This document shows positions 32,745 through 41,925 of a stretch of 64,000 bases of DNA, in pieces (position 1 is the first letter of the stretch; each line of letters begins with the position of its first letter). Location of the stretch: positions 35,410 through 99,409 of the forward strand of contig JAFABB010000044.1 of NCBI GenBank assembly GCA_023426245.1. The letters run 5' to 3'. A program made the position numbers and the translations under genes. The notes under the pieces are model-generated. The model had not been told where the DNA came from, made no database searches, and saw nothing but the letters and a program-made list of their open reading frames with translations. Source of the DNA: Bacillota bacterium (GTDB lineage Bacteria > Bacillota > UBA4882 > UBA8346).

Positions 32745-35700
32745 ATGAGTGAATTAACTGTTACGGGTGCGGTAATTCTTCTGCTCTTTGAAATACTTGC
32801 TTTAATGCAGTCACAAAATTTAATGAGGCTGCTGGTATTGTCTACAATCGCTGAAGCCGGATATATTATGCTGGGCTTGGGTAGTGGAACTTATTCAGGG
32901 CAGACCGGCGCCTGGCTTCATCTGGAATACCAGATACTAATGCGCGGCATGGTATTTATAGTTGCCGCCGCGATTATAAGCTTAGGCGGTTCCGGTAGCA
33001 TTGAAAAGCTACGGGGAATCGGCAGGAAGTCCCCCTTTCTGGCCACTTTTTTTGCTTTTGGCATATTTTCGATCATGGGTCTGTCTCCTTTCAAAGGATC
33101 CGTAAGTAAATTCCTTATTGTATATTCCAATATCGAAAAAGGTTCTTATGTTTATGCTGCCCTGGCTATCGTAGGGAGTGTCATCGAAGCATGGTATTTC
33201 ATCCATCTGATTCAGGGTATTTGCTTTGAACAAAAAGAACAGGATACACAGCCTGCAGGCAAATCGGAACAGAAACCTGCAGGCGCTGTCACATTGTTAA
33301 AAGTTTTCATCGTCTTACTGGGAATCCTGACAGCACTTACTTCGCTGTTCCCGGAACCGATGATCCGTTTGGCAGAGAACCTTGCTGGACGGTTGTCCGG
33401 CAGCGTAACTCCTGCAAAGCTGCCGGCTTTCGATACGCCATGGCCGGTTCTTGTTTTGGTACCATATATCGGCGCTTTTGCGGTGTTTGTGATAAGCCAC
33501 TTCCTGCCAAAGCTCAGAGGGATGCTGGCTATTGGTGTTGTAGCGGCAACGGTGGCGCTCGTATGGCTTGATGGGAGTATTGACGGTCTTTCCAGGATAT
33601 TCTCATTGATTATTTCCTTGATTGTTCTTATGGCTGCAATCCATTCAATCGGATATTTCAAAGGTAAGGAGCATAATAACCGCTACTTCTTTTTTCTGCT
33701 GCTTACCTTGGGTAGCCTGATTGGGGTTGCCACCAGCACCCAATTTGGTAATTTCTATGTGTTCTGGGAGTTGATGACCTGGGCGTCCTATCTGCTGGTA
33801 GTTCATGACCCGACCGAGAAAGCCCTGAAGGCCGGCTTTAAGTACTTCATGATGTGTACAACCGGCGCCTATTTCATGCAGTTTGGCATCCTGATTATTC
33901 ATCAGAAGCTGGGAACCTTCGATATGTTGGCGGTTTCAAACGGGCTTCCTTCTTTGGCGCCCGGATTGCTGTTTGTCCTGGCAGTCATGTTTATCATAGG
34001 AGCAGGAGTCAAGACCGGTCTGGTGCCAATGCACAGCTGGCTGCCTGAAGCCCATCCCGCAGCTCCGTCCCCGGTATCCTCCATGTTATCAGGTATTTTG
34101 ACTAAGATAGGGGTTTATGGACTGATCAGGGTGTTGTTTGCCGTTTTCGGTCTGGGTGTGTTGACCCAAATCGGATCCCTCGGCAAGTTTTCAATTGTCG
34201 GCTTACTAATCTCGATCCTTGGCATATTGACCTTATTCTATGGCGAAATCATGGCGCTGCTGCAAAAAGACATCAAAAGGCTGCTGGCGTATTCAACAAT
34301 GGCCCAGGTCGGTGAAATCATAATTACTATAGGGATAGGAACTTATTTAAGCATGGTGGCAGGGATTTATCATGTATTGAACCATGCTGTTATGAAAGGA
34401 ATGGTGTTCCTGGCTGTCGGCATCCTGATACACGGGGTGAAGACCCAGGAAATTGTCAAGCTTAAAGGAATCGGAAAGGTGATGCCTTTTACCTGCGGTT
34501 GTATGTCTATCGGCATTCTGGCATTGATGGGATTGCCGCCTTTTGGAGGCTTCATCAGCAAATTTCTGATGCTTTATGCCTGTGTACATTCAGGTTTATG
34601 GTATTTTGCCGCCTTGATACTTTTAGGAAGCATCATCGGCGCCATTTACTATGCTAGGATTATCAAAACCGTGTTTTTTGAAAAATATGAAGGACCTGCC
34701 GTGAAGGAAGGACCGCTAACCATGTTGATTCCGGTGGGACTTTTGACGGGACTGGTGGTCTTTAACGGGCTGTTCCCACAGGTGGCGCTGAATCTTGTCA
34801 AATCGGCAGCGGATGCCGTTGCGGTCCAGGGAAAAATGGCAGTAACGGCTATTCCGGATATAACCATTTCCTGGCCGCTGATAATCATTATCCCGATGAT
34901 TGGCGGATTGGCAGCGTATTTCCTGGGCAGGCGTTCTCCAAAGATCGCCGGATGGGTTGCCGTGGCGGTTATGTCGGCAACTTTGATTGCATTAGCCGTT
35001 TCATCAGGAAAGTTTGATATATACTCACTTAGTTTTGCAATCTTGATTGTTTTCGTAGGAGTATTGAATTTACTCTACTCGCTGGGATATATGGCTCATG
35101 GTCATGCCCAAAACCGTTATTATATGTTTTTTATGATGATGATCGGCGGCCTGATCGGAGTGGCAACCAGTAAAAACTTTTTTACTTTCTTCATTTTCTG
35201 GGAAATCATGAGCAGTTGGACATTGTACTTTGTAATCATTCACGAGGAAACCCGGGATTCGTTGGAAGAAGGCTTTAAGTACTTCCTTTTCAACTATATC
35301 GGAGCCAGTTTTGCTTTCCTGGGCTTACTTTTGCTGACTGTAAATGCTGGGACTTTTGATATGAGTATGCTGGCCGGAAGGATGCATGACCTGCCAATAA
35401 GTATTGCAGCATTTGGGATTATTCTTATGACAGCAGGTTTCCTGATGAAAGCAGCCGCACTGCCTTTCCGTATTGATTATCAAATGCATCCTGCTACGGC
35501 CCCAACACCTGTCAGCGGATATATTTCGTCGGTACTTTTGAAGAGCGCTCCGTTTTGGTTGGCAAAGCTGTTCTTTATCCTTGGCGGTGCTGTGATCATA
35601 GCAAGGCTTGGTATGAGCGGCAATATGCCGGCTGCCATGCTTGCAGTATCCTGGATTGCCGGACTTACGATCCTCGGCGCCGGAGCTATGGCGCTTGTAC

Positions 35701-36563
35701 AGAATGGAATTAAACGAATGCTTATTTACAGTACTGTCAGCCAGATCGGTTATGTCATCCTGGGTATAAGCCTGGGAACGACCCTGGGCCTATCCGGAGG
35801 ACTTTTGCACTTTGTAAATCATATGTTTTTCAAGGATTTGCTCTTCCTGGCTGCCGGTGCCATCATGGTACAGGCGCATGTTAGAAATCTGGATGAAGTC
35901 GGGGGACTAGCCCGGAAGATGCCCCTGACATTAACCTTTTTTATGGTGGGCGCGCTTTCACTGGCAGGCATACCGCCATTTAGCGGTTTTACTTCGAAAT
36001 GGCTCATTTATGAAGCGGCAATGGAAAAAGGCCAAGTTGTACTGGCCCTGCTTTCATTGGCGGGCAGTGTCTTATCCATGGCCTACTTTGTGAAATTCAT
36101 GCATTCCGCATTTTTCGGCACACTTCCCAGCAAGCTGGAAAATGTCAGGGAAGCTCCTTGGACGATGTTGTTGCCGATGGGGATATTGTCAATAGTAAGC
36201 ATTGTTTCCGGAATTATGCCCGGACTGCCCATGCTTGTCATCTCAAAGGTCTTGGGTTTGGCAGGAATTGCCGCACCGAGCTTTACCTTGTCTGGTATAA
36301 GTACTCCACTGGGTGCATGGCGGGTCGGTGTTATTGTAATATTCATGCTGATGGCAGTTGCAGCCGGAGTTGTGTGGCTGCTCACAGGAAACAGGAAGGT
36401 AAGATATACCCATACTTATACCTGTGGAGTTTCGGATTTAACTCAGGATGATCTCCATTTGGCGTCACAAAACTTGTACGAATCACCGGACAATATGATT
36501 AAAAAAATACACAAGGCAATCATTGTACCCATATTCGGTAATGGTGAGGAGGTGCAAAAATAA
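32745..36563 (+). CDS. giant fused proton-conducting subunit (2.5 antiporter modules)
   Basis: A 1272-residue membrane protein, about 2.5 times a normal HycC/EchA/NuoL-type subunit. Residues 1-230 match only the second half of a module (LMRLLVLSTIAEAGYIMLG to MGLSPFKGSVSKFL). Residues ~232-700 form a full module with the conserved TM5 Glu (E342), TM7 Lys (K423), TM8 Lys (K454) and later Lys606. Residues ~706-1210 form another full module with E820, K902 and K933. The tail (TCGVSDLTQDDLH) is typical of hydrogenase-type subunits. GAGAGGTG gives a clean start, so the half module is not a frameshift artefact. It should drive H+ or Na+ translocation for the hydrogenase. Confidence 0.9.
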   Translation: MSELTVTGAVILLLFEILALMQSQNLMRLLVLSTIAEAGYIMLGLGSGTYSGQTGAWLHLEYQILMRGMVFIVAAAIISLGGSGSIEKLRGIGRKSPFLATFFAFGIFSIMGLSPFKGSVSKFLIVYSNIEKGSYVYAALAIVGSVIEAWYFIHLIQGICFEQKEQDTQPAGKSEQKPAGAVTLLKVFIVLLGILTALTSLFPEPMIRLAENLAGRLSGSVTPAKLPAFDTPWPVLVLVPYIGAFAVFVISHFLPKLRGMLAIGVVAATVALVWLDGSIDGLSRIFSLIISLIVLMAAIHSIGYFKGKEHNNRYFFFLLLTLGSLIGVATSTQFGNFYVFWELMTWASYLLVVHDPTEKALKAGFKYFMMCTTGAYFMQFGILIIHQKLGTFDMLAVSNGLPSLAPGLLFVLAVMFIIGAGVKTGLVPMHSWLPEAHPAAPSPVSSMLSGILTKIGVYGLIRVLFAVFGLGVLTQIGSLGKFSIVGLLISILGILTLFYGEIMALLQKDIKRLLAYSTMAQVGEIIITIGIGTYLSMVAGIYHVLNHAVMKGMVFLAVGILIHGVKTQEIVKLKGIGKVMPFTCGCMSIGILALMGLPPFGGFISKFLMLYACVHSGLWYFAALILLGSIIGAIYYARIIKTVFFEKYEGPAVKEGPLTMLIPVGLLTGLVVFNGLFPQVALNLVKSAADAVAVQGKMAVTAIPDITISWPLIIIIPMIGGLAAYFLGRRSPKIAGWVAVAVMSATLIALAVSSGKFDIYSLSFAILIVFVGVLNLLYSLGYMAHGHAQNRYYMFFMMMIGGLIGVATSKNFFTFFIFWEIMSSWTLYFVIIHEETRDSLEEGFKYFLFNYIGASFAFLGLLLLTVNAGTFDMSMLAGRMHDLPISIAAFGIILMTAGFLMKAAALPFRIDYQMHPATAPTPVSGYISSVLLKSAPFWLAKLFFILGGAVIIARLGMSGNMPAAMLAVSWIAGLTILGAGAMALVQNGIKRMLIYSTVSQIGYVILGISLGTTLGLSGGLLHFVNHMFFKDLLFLAAGAIMVQAHVRNLDEVGGLARKMPLTLTFFMVGALSLAGIPPFSGFTSKWLIYEAAMEKGQVVLALLSLAGSVLSMAYFVKFMHSAFFGTLPSKLENVREAPWTMLLPMGILSIVSIVSGIMPGLPMLVISKVLGLAGIAAPSFTLSGISTPLGAWRVGVIVIFMLMAVAAGVVWLLTGNRKVRYTHTYTCGVSDLTQDDLHLASQNLYESPDNMIKKIHKAIIVPIFGNGEEVQK

Positions 36564-37531
36564 TGGATGCCGTTCAAATGGTTATTAACATGTTCCTTTT
36601 CCCGGGCGGCCTTTTTGCCATCCTGTTCGGAATATTGCTGATGGGAACCGACCGAAAGATTTATGCGCGTTTGCAGAGGCGTGTAGGGCCTCCGCTTTAC
36701 CAGCCGTTAATTGATTTGGTCAAACTTCAGTACAAGGAAACCTTGATTCCTCAAACTGCGCAGTATACCGCTTTTAGAATTGCGCCATTGCTTGGATTGG
36801 TAGGCATGCTTGTCGCGGTTGTAATCATTCCCATTCCAGGGGTGTATGCCGGTACCAATCATTCAGCCGACCTCTTGGTTTTGTTATACTTACTGGCTAC
36901 CCCGGCACTGGCCATAATGATCGGGGCCTCTGCTTCAGGTTCACCTTACAGTGCTGTGGGATTGTCAAGAGAAATGACCTTGACCATGGCCTATGAAGTA
37001 CCGTTATTGATGGTTTTCCTGACAGTAGCCCTGAAGGTAGGGATGGCATACGGAAAGCTGGGCGACTTCTCTTTAGGGGATATTATCAGCTTTCAGCAGC
37101 AGAATGGGTCGCTGCTTTTGGATATTACCATGCTGCCGGCAGTATTGGCTTTTATGTGTTGCATTCCTGCGACTATAGGTGTGGTACCCTTTGATATACC
37201 TGAGGCGGAGACGGAAATAGCCGAAGGCCCCTTGTTGGAATATTCCGGGACCGGGCTGGCTATGTTCAAACTGACAGGCGGATTGAAAATGATGGTAATT
37301 TCCGCACTGGCAGTCGTCTTGTTTTTTCCAACTGCTTTCGGTGGATTTTGGTTGATCAATCTATTATGGTTTATGATTAAGTGTTTGCTGGTAATTACGA
37401 TAACAATAACGGTTGTACGCGCGACAAGGGCTAGAATGCGCATGGATCAGGCATTTAAGTTTTATCTTTTGTTTCCGACAGCATTAGCTTTGATCAGTAT
37501 GATTTTAACCATGTTTTCTGTGAAATTGTGA
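36563..37531 (+). CDS. membrane-bound hydrogenase NuoH/HycD/EchB-like subunit
   Basis: A 322-residue integral membrane protein with about eight transmembrane segments, anchoring the soluble hydrogenase arm. ARLQRRVGPPLYQPLIDLVKL near residues 36-56, the loop VPFDIPEAETEIAEGPLLEYSG (described in part: PFDIPEAETE, residues ~211-221) and SREMTLTMAYEVPL near 135 are NuoH-family hallmarks that carry conserved Glu residues of the ion pathway. The start codon overlaps the preceding stop (TAATG). Confidence 0.93.
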   Translation: MDAVQMVINMFLFPGGLFAILFGILLMGTDRKIYARLQRRVGPPLYQPLIDLVKLQYKETLIPQTAQYTAFRIAPLLGLVGMLVAVVIIPIPGVYAGTNHSADLLVLLYLLATPALAIMIGASASGSPYSAVGLSREMTLTMAYEVPLLMVFLTVALKVGMAYGKLGDFSLGDIISFQQQNGSLLLDITMLPAVLAFMCCIPATIGVVPFDIPEAETEIAEGPLLEYSGTGLAMFKLTGGLKMMVISALAVVLFFPTAFGGFWLINLLWFMIKCLLVITITITVVRATRARMRMDQAFKFYLLFPTALALISMILTMFSVKL

Positions 37532-37546
37532 AATGAGGTATTTTAA

Positions 37547-37978
37547 ATGGCTAATTTACTTCAACAAATCGTGAAAAAATCCCCTTGGATTTATCGAATT
37601 AATGCCGGATCATGCAATGGCTGTGATGTCGAAATGGCCACAACGGCATTGATACCAAGGTATGATGTGGAACGGCTTGGGTGCAGGTACTGCGGCAGTC
37701 CGAAGCATGCCGATATCGTCTTGATTTCCGGACCGGTAACGGCAGTGGTAAAGGAGAAGGTCATCCGGGTATTTGATGAGATTCCAAACCCGAAAGTCGT
37801 TGTAGCGGTAGGAATTTGTCCGATATCAGGCGGAGTGTTCAGGGACAGTTATGCGATTGCCAGTCCCTTGGATGCCTATATCCCGGTTGATGTGAATGTT
37901 CCGGGCTGTCCACCCCGTCCCCAGGCGATTATCGACGGGATTGCCAAAGCACTTGAAATTTGGAAAACGAGGGTATGA
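37547..37978 (+). CDS. [NiFe]-hydrogenase small subunit (NuoB/HycG/EchC-like)
   Basis: A 143-residue cytoplasmic subunit that binds the proximal [4Fe-4S] cluster. SCNGCDVE near residues 23-30, GICPISGGVF near 89-98 and GCPPRPQAI near 118-126 supply the cluster Cys. The short form without signal peptide is typical of group-4 membrane hydrogenases and complex I. It lies between the NuoH-like and NuoI-like genes in standard order. Confidence 0.94.
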   Translation: MANLLQQIVKKSPWIYRINAGSCNGCDVEMATTALIPRYDVERLGCRYCGSPKHADIVLISGPVTAVVKEKVIRVFDEIPNPKVVVAVGICPISGGVFRDSYAIASPLDAYIPVDVNVPGCPPRPQAIIDGIAKALEIWKTRV

Positions 37979-37990
37979 GGGGGTGCTGGT

Positions 37991-38527
37991 ATGAGTTCGT
38001 TTTTGAAGATTGCATTGAAAAATTTGTTTCAAGGGCCATCCACTGACAAATATCCTTTTGGAGAAACCTTTGTGCCGGAGAAGCTGCGCGGTAAGATCTG
38101 CCATAATCCAAAGGCCTGCATGGCGTGTCACATGTGTGAACATGTTTGCGCCGGTGGAGCAATACGGATCAAAGAGGCCGAAGACGGCAGCGGAATTGAT
38201 TTCACGGTGTGGCATAATTCCTGCGCTTTCTGCGGTTTATGTGAGCACTATTGCCCGACCGGGGCGATTCATTTGACAAATGATTACCATACTGCTCATT
38301 TGCAGGAGGAAAAATATAGCTATGTTGAAAGCAGCTTCATCAAATATGAGCGTTGCAAATGCTGCGGCCGGCCTATGGTGCCCCTGGTCCCCGAACTCTA
38401 TGAAATGGTTTATGGGAAACAGGAAGATGCTAAGGGACTATCTAAAATGTGTGAAAAGTGCCGCCGGAAAGCTATAGGAAAAGCTATATGGAAAGCGGGG
38501 AGTTTAGGTGATGGGACAAGAAGCTAA
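37991..38527 (+). CDS. two-cluster ferredoxin subunit (HycF/NuoI/EchF-like) with Cys-rich tail
   Basis: A 178-residue iron-sulfur subunit. Two full CxxCxxCxxxC motifs are present: CMACHMCEHVC near residue 38 and CAFCGLCEHYCP near 77. A C-terminal extension has RCKCCGRPM and CEKCRRK, likely a zinc knuckle. It should pass electrons from the HycB-like ferredoxin to the small subunit. It overlaps the next gene by 17 bases. Confidence 0.92.
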   Translation: MSSFLKIALKNLFQGPSTDKYPFGETFVPEKLRGKICHNPKACMACHMCEHVCAGGAIRIKEAEDGSGIDFTVWHNSCAFCGLCEHYCPTGAIHLTNDYHTAHLQEEKYSYVESSFIKYERCKCCGRPMVPLVPELYEMVYGKQEDAKGLSKMCEKCRRKAIGKAIWKAGSLGDGTRS

Positions 38528-39053
38528 AGAAATTTTTGAAAATAAGCTGGTAATGAAGCTTGGAGCAGAATATTCACTGCGTTGGGAAATTGATAGGAGA
38601 GGTGTGGTATGCTGCTGGTGCAGGTTGAATAAAGCTGATGATATCACCCTTGTTGCAGAATTGGTGGCCGAGTTGGGAGGACGTGTAATGGCGATTACTC
38701 CGTTGATTCCATCAAGCAATGGGTTACCCGGGCAGGTGGAAATAAACTATCATTTTTATTTTGACGGAGTAAACTGCACGGTCAGGTTTCATTTACCGAA
38801 TGGTATGAAAGAGGTACCTTCCATTACTCCGATACTTAAAAGTGCGGACTGGCAGGAGCGAGAAATGCAGGAGCTTTATAATTTAAAGCTGACCGGTCAT
38901 CCTAATCCCAAGAGGCTGTTCCTGGACAGCAGCATCCCATGGACAGACAATACGATGATACCGCTGTCTGAGGCAATGAGCGGAACAAGTACCAATACCT
39001 TATGGGAAAGGATTATGGGGGAAAAAAACAGGGGGGTGAAGGCCGGTGAGTAG
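38511..39053 (+). CDS. NuoC-like (30 kDa) hydrogenase subunit
   Basis: A 180-residue protein corresponding to NuoC or to the N-terminal part of HycE. The segment ITPILKSADWQEREMQELYNLKLTGHPNPKRLFLD near residues 110-145 is the family signature (W-x-ERE-x2-D/E-x2-G/T). Here it is a separate gene as in Ech. ATG 38511 is preferred over GTG 38508 because GGGGAG then lies eight bases upstream. It overlaps the large-subunit gene by eight bases. Confidence 0.88.
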   Translation: MGQEAKEIFENKLVMKLGAEYSLRWEIDRRGVVCCWCRLNKADDITLVAELVAELGGRVMAITPLIPSSNGLPGQVEINYHFYFDGVNCTVRFHLPNGMKEVPSITPILKSADWQEREMQELYNLKLTGHPNPKRLFLDSSIPWTDNTMIPLSEAMSGTSTNTLWERIMGEKNRGVKAGE

Positions 39054-40128
39054 TTATACAATTCCAGTCGGACCTCTCCATGTAGTGTTGGAGGAGCCGA
39101 TATATTTCAAGTTGCAGGTGGAGGGAGAGACTGTGGTCGGTTTGGACATCACTGCCGGTCACGTCCACCGGGGTATCGAGTTTTTGGCAATGCAGAGAAA
39201 CTTTTATCAGAATACTACGCTCATTGAACGGGTGTGTTCACTGTGTTCCAATAATCACCCTTTTACCTACTGTATGGCCATAGAAAAGATTGCCGGCGTA
39301 GAAATACCTGCAAGGGCTGAATATTTGAGGATTGTCGCTGATGAAACCAAGAGGATAGCATCGCATATGTTTAATGTAGGTATTATTGCGCATAATATCG
39401 GGTTTGACTCGCTGTTCATGCAGGCTATGGAAGTCAGGGAAGTGATGCAGGATGTAAAGGAGACCATATTTGGAAACCGTATGAATATATCGGCTAATTG
39501 TATCGGCGGAGTGAGGTATGACATAACCAAAGAAAATGTCCAGTTTATCCTTGAAAGCCTGGATAAAATCAAAAAACCGCTTGCAGAGTTAAGTAAAATC
39601 TATAAAAACGACGCATCCATCCGTCGGCGTACCGTGGGAGTCGGTATTTTACCCAAGGAAAAGGCGGTAAAATATGGTGTTGTGGGACCTGTGGCCAGAG
39701 CATCCGGAATCGCCTATGATGTAAGGGTTCAGAACCCCTATGCGGCCTATGACCGGCTCAAGGTCAATGTTGTAACCCAGCAGGGAGAGGATGTATATTC
39801 AAGGATTCTGGTGCGTCTGGGAGAGATCGTCGAGTCGATCCGTTTAATTGAAGATTGTATGGGGAATCTGCCGGAAGGGCCGGTATGCCTGGATTATTTG
39901 CCGACCATACCGGCGGGTGAGGCGATAGCCAAATCAGAGGCGCCGCGGGGCGAATTGATTTACTATGCCCGTTCAAACGGATCGGATATTCCGGAGCGTT
40001 TAAAATGGCGAGTACCGACATACCCCAACTGGGAGGCTCTCAATGTCATGATACCCGGTTGCAAGGTAGCCGATATACCTGTAATTGTTGCGAGTATCGA
40101 CCCCTGTATTTCCTGTACCGAGAGATAA
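39046..40128 (+). CDS. group-4 [NiFe]-hydrogenase large subunit (HycE/EchE-like)
   Basis: A 360-residue catalytic subunit. The N-terminal nickel motif is R62-V-C64-S-L-C67 and the C-terminal motif is D352-P-C354-I-S-C357-T-E-R360, so all four Ni-Fe Cys ligands are kept and this is a true hydrogenase, not a complex I subunit. The protein stops directly at the DPCxxCxxR motif with no cleavable C-terminal extension. Consistently, no maturation endopeptidase gene is seen in the cluster. It starts with GTG behind a GGGGGGTGAAGG region. Confidence 0.93.
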   Translation: MSSYTIPVGPLHVVLEEPIYFKLQVEGETVVGLDITAGHVHRGIEFLAMQRNFYQNTTLIERVCSLCSNNHPFTYCMAIEKIAGVEIPARAEYLRIVADETKRIASHMFNVGIIAHNIGFDSLFMQAMEVREVMQDVKETIFGNRMNISANCIGGVRYDITKENVQFILESLDKIKKPLAELSKIYKNDASIRRRTVGVGILPKEKAVKYGVVGPVARASGIAYDVRVQNPYAAYDRLKVNVVTQQGEDVYSRILVRLGEIVESIRLIEDCMGNLPEGPVCLDYLPTIPAGEAIAKSEAPRGELIYYARSNGSDIPERLKWRVPTYPNWEALNVMIPGCKVADIPVIVASIDPCISCTER

Positions 40129-40135
40129 CCGAAGA

Positions 40136-40248
40136 GGTCTGTTGCAAAAGAGTTTTTATTGATAGAGATATACAATATATCGGTAAGATATTATAAAATG
40201 GTTTAATATATTGGATATCTCATCGTTTTTATTATTTTGCAACAGACC
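40136..40248. repeat. 113-bp MITE-like element with 14-bp inverted ends
   Basis: GGTCTGTTGCAAAA at 40136-40149 is the exact complement of TTTTGCAACAGACC at 40235-40248, and the pairing continues imperfectly inward (GAGTTTTTATTGAT versus ATCGTTTTTATTAT). The interior is AT-rich and has no coding capacity. The ends resemble IS6-family termini. It sits between the hydrogenase large-subunit stop and the hypA ribosome binding site and could fold as a long hairpin in the mRNA. No clear target duplication was seen. Confidence 0.78.
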
Positions 40249-40263
40249 CAAGAGGTGAAGACC

Positions 40264-40605
40264 TTGCATGAGATGGCGTTGGTAAGCAGTATTTTCAATG
40301 TTCTTAACGATAAAATTGCGGAATATAAAATCCATCAGGTACTGCAGGTTAAGCTGATGGTTGGAGCCATGACAGGCGTTGAGGATGCAACCATGAGAAA
40401 CTGCTTTGAACTCTTTGCAGAAAATACACCGGTGGAAGGAGCCAGGTTGGTGATAAAACGTATCCCAATCAAAGCACAATGCTGCAGCTGTGGAAATGAG
40501 TTTGTAGCACAGGGCTGGGGCTTTCAATGTCCTGACTGCAATCATATCGGTGTCAAGATCATTTCCGGGAAAGAGCTGTATATAGACAGTATTGAAGCAG
40601 AGTAA
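40264..40605 (+). CDS. hypA: hydrogenase nickel incorporation protein HypA
   Basis: A 113-residue nickel chaperone for [NiFe]-hydrogenase. The mature N-terminus must be Met-His-Glu, with His2 binding nickel, and TTG 40264 gives exactly MHEMALVSS; the longer in-frame start would destroy this. AAGAGGTGAAG precedes it. The zinc site is CCSCGNEF and CPDCNH near residues 72-95. It lies directly behind the MITE-like element and before hypCD. Confidence 0.94.
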   Translation: MHEMALVSSIFNVLNDKIAEYKIHQVLQVKLMVGAMTGVEDATMRNCFELFAENTPVEGARLVIKRIPIKAQCCSCGNEFVAQGWGFQCPDCNHIGVKIISGKELYIDSIEAE

Positions 40606-40641
40606 TTCATAATTCACTAGATATGGAAAAGGTGAAATCCA

Positions 40642-41925
40642 ATGTGCGTAGCAGCTTTTGGAAAAATAGTCGAGCTTCAGGGGAAAAAAGCAGTTGTAAG
40701 CTTCATGGGTGTGATGAAGGAGGTTTCCATCACACTGCTTCCAAAGGTAAAGGAAGGCGACAGTGTTGTGGTGCATGCAGGCTTTGCGACTGAACTCGTC
40801 AAGGAGCCGCTTAAATTTTATAAGGAAGTTGTAACTACAGACGCGTATGCCCGACATATGCTCGATGCAATCCAAAAAGAGAATGAGAAGTATCATGGAC
40901 GGCAGTTCAGAATCATGAATTTCTGCGGTACCCATGAAAATACCATCGTCCAGTATGGCTTAAGAGAACTTTTGCCTTCTAACATCCAACTTTTAAGCGG
41001 TCCCGGATGTCCGGTATGTGTCACTCCGGAAGAAGAGATTGCCATGGGGCTGGAGGCGGCAGGAAAAAAAGGGATCATTCTGACTACTTACGGCGACCTT
41101 TTGAAGGTACCGACACAGTGGGGATCTCTTGAGCAAATGAGAGTTCAAGGTGCAAATGTTAAAATAGTCTATGATATTAACCAGGCTTTACAGATTGCCA
41201 AAAGCTGTGCGGAAGAGGTTGTCCATTTGGCAGTAGGTTTTGAGACAACGGCTCCCGGTACAGCTGCAGTATTGAAAGAGGCTGAGGGGGTTGAAAATTT
41301 TTCGATTCTTTCGGCTCATCGAATCACACCTCCTGCTATGAAATATGTACTTACTCATTCCAAAATTGATGCTTTAATCTGTCCGGGACATGTAGCGATG
41401 GTCACCGGAACGGGGATTTTTGACCGTATTTGCAGAGAATACAGTGTGCCCGGTATTGTAACAGGATTTGAGCCGATTGATGTCTTACAAGCCATACTGA
41501 TAGTGCTTCAAAATTCCGATAAAAAGGAATATTTTATGGTTAACCAGTACGCAAGAGTGGTTGAAGAACAAGGGAATGAGCTGGCTCAAAGCTTGATTGA
41601 CGAGGTATTTCAATTGGAGGATGCCAATTGGAGAGGCATAGGGGTCTTGCCTGGGTCACGCCTTGTTTTAAAACCCGAATTCAACAGCTTTAATGCGGAA
41701 TTGAAATTGGGTATCGAGGCAAAGAAAAAAACCGAGACCAACCAGGAATCCTGCATATGCGGGGAGGTACTGCAAGGAGTCAAGCCGCGGTTTTGTCCAA
41801 ACTTTGGGCAAAGCTGCATACCGGAAAACCCTAAGGGATCTTGCATGGTTTCCAAAGAAGGCGCCTGTAATATAGCTTATATGAATTTAGGTATTGGATA
41901 CTTTGAGGGTGAGGTCCTACGATGA
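40642..41925 (+). CDS. hypD: HypC-HypD fusion protein (Fe(CN)2CO assembly)
   Basis: A 427-residue protein joining two maturation factors. Residues 1-72 are HypC (MCVAAFGKIVE, with the essential Cys2, then the five-strand core). Residues ~75-427 are HypD with CGTHE (C95), GPGCPVCVTP (C123, C126), VGFETTAP near 200 and the C-terminal cluster Cys near 370-402. HypC and HypD normally form a separate complex that carries the Fe(CN)2CO unit; here a ~15-residue linker makes it permanent. There is no frameshift or stop between them. hypB overlaps its stop by four bases. Confidence 0.93.
   Translation: MCVAAFGKIVELQGKKAVVSFMGVMKEVSITLLPKVKEGDSVVVHAGFATELVKEPLKFYKEVVTTDAYARHMLDAIQKENEKYHGRQFRIMNFCGTHENTIVQYGLRELLPSNIQLLSGPGCPVCVTPEEEIAMGLEAAGKKGIILTTYGDLLKVPTQWGSLEQMRVQGANVKIVYDINQALQIAKSCAEEVVHLAVGFETTAPGTAAVLKEAEGVENFSILSAHRITPPAMKYVLTHSKIDALICPGHVAMVTGTGIFDRICREYSVPGIVTGFEPIDVLQAILIVLQNSDKKEYFMVNQYARVVEEQGNELAQSLIDEVFQLEDANWRGIGVLPGSRLVLKPEFNSFNAELKLGIEAKKKTETNQESCICGEVLQGVKPRFCPNFGQSCIPENPKGSCMVSKEGACNIAYMNLGIGYFEGEVLR

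Noticed and set aside
33212..33902. Long minus-strand open frames inside the antiporter gene and similar shadows in other genes
   Set aside because: They lie opposite strongly conserved coding sequence, have no ribosome binding sites and show no recognisable motifs.
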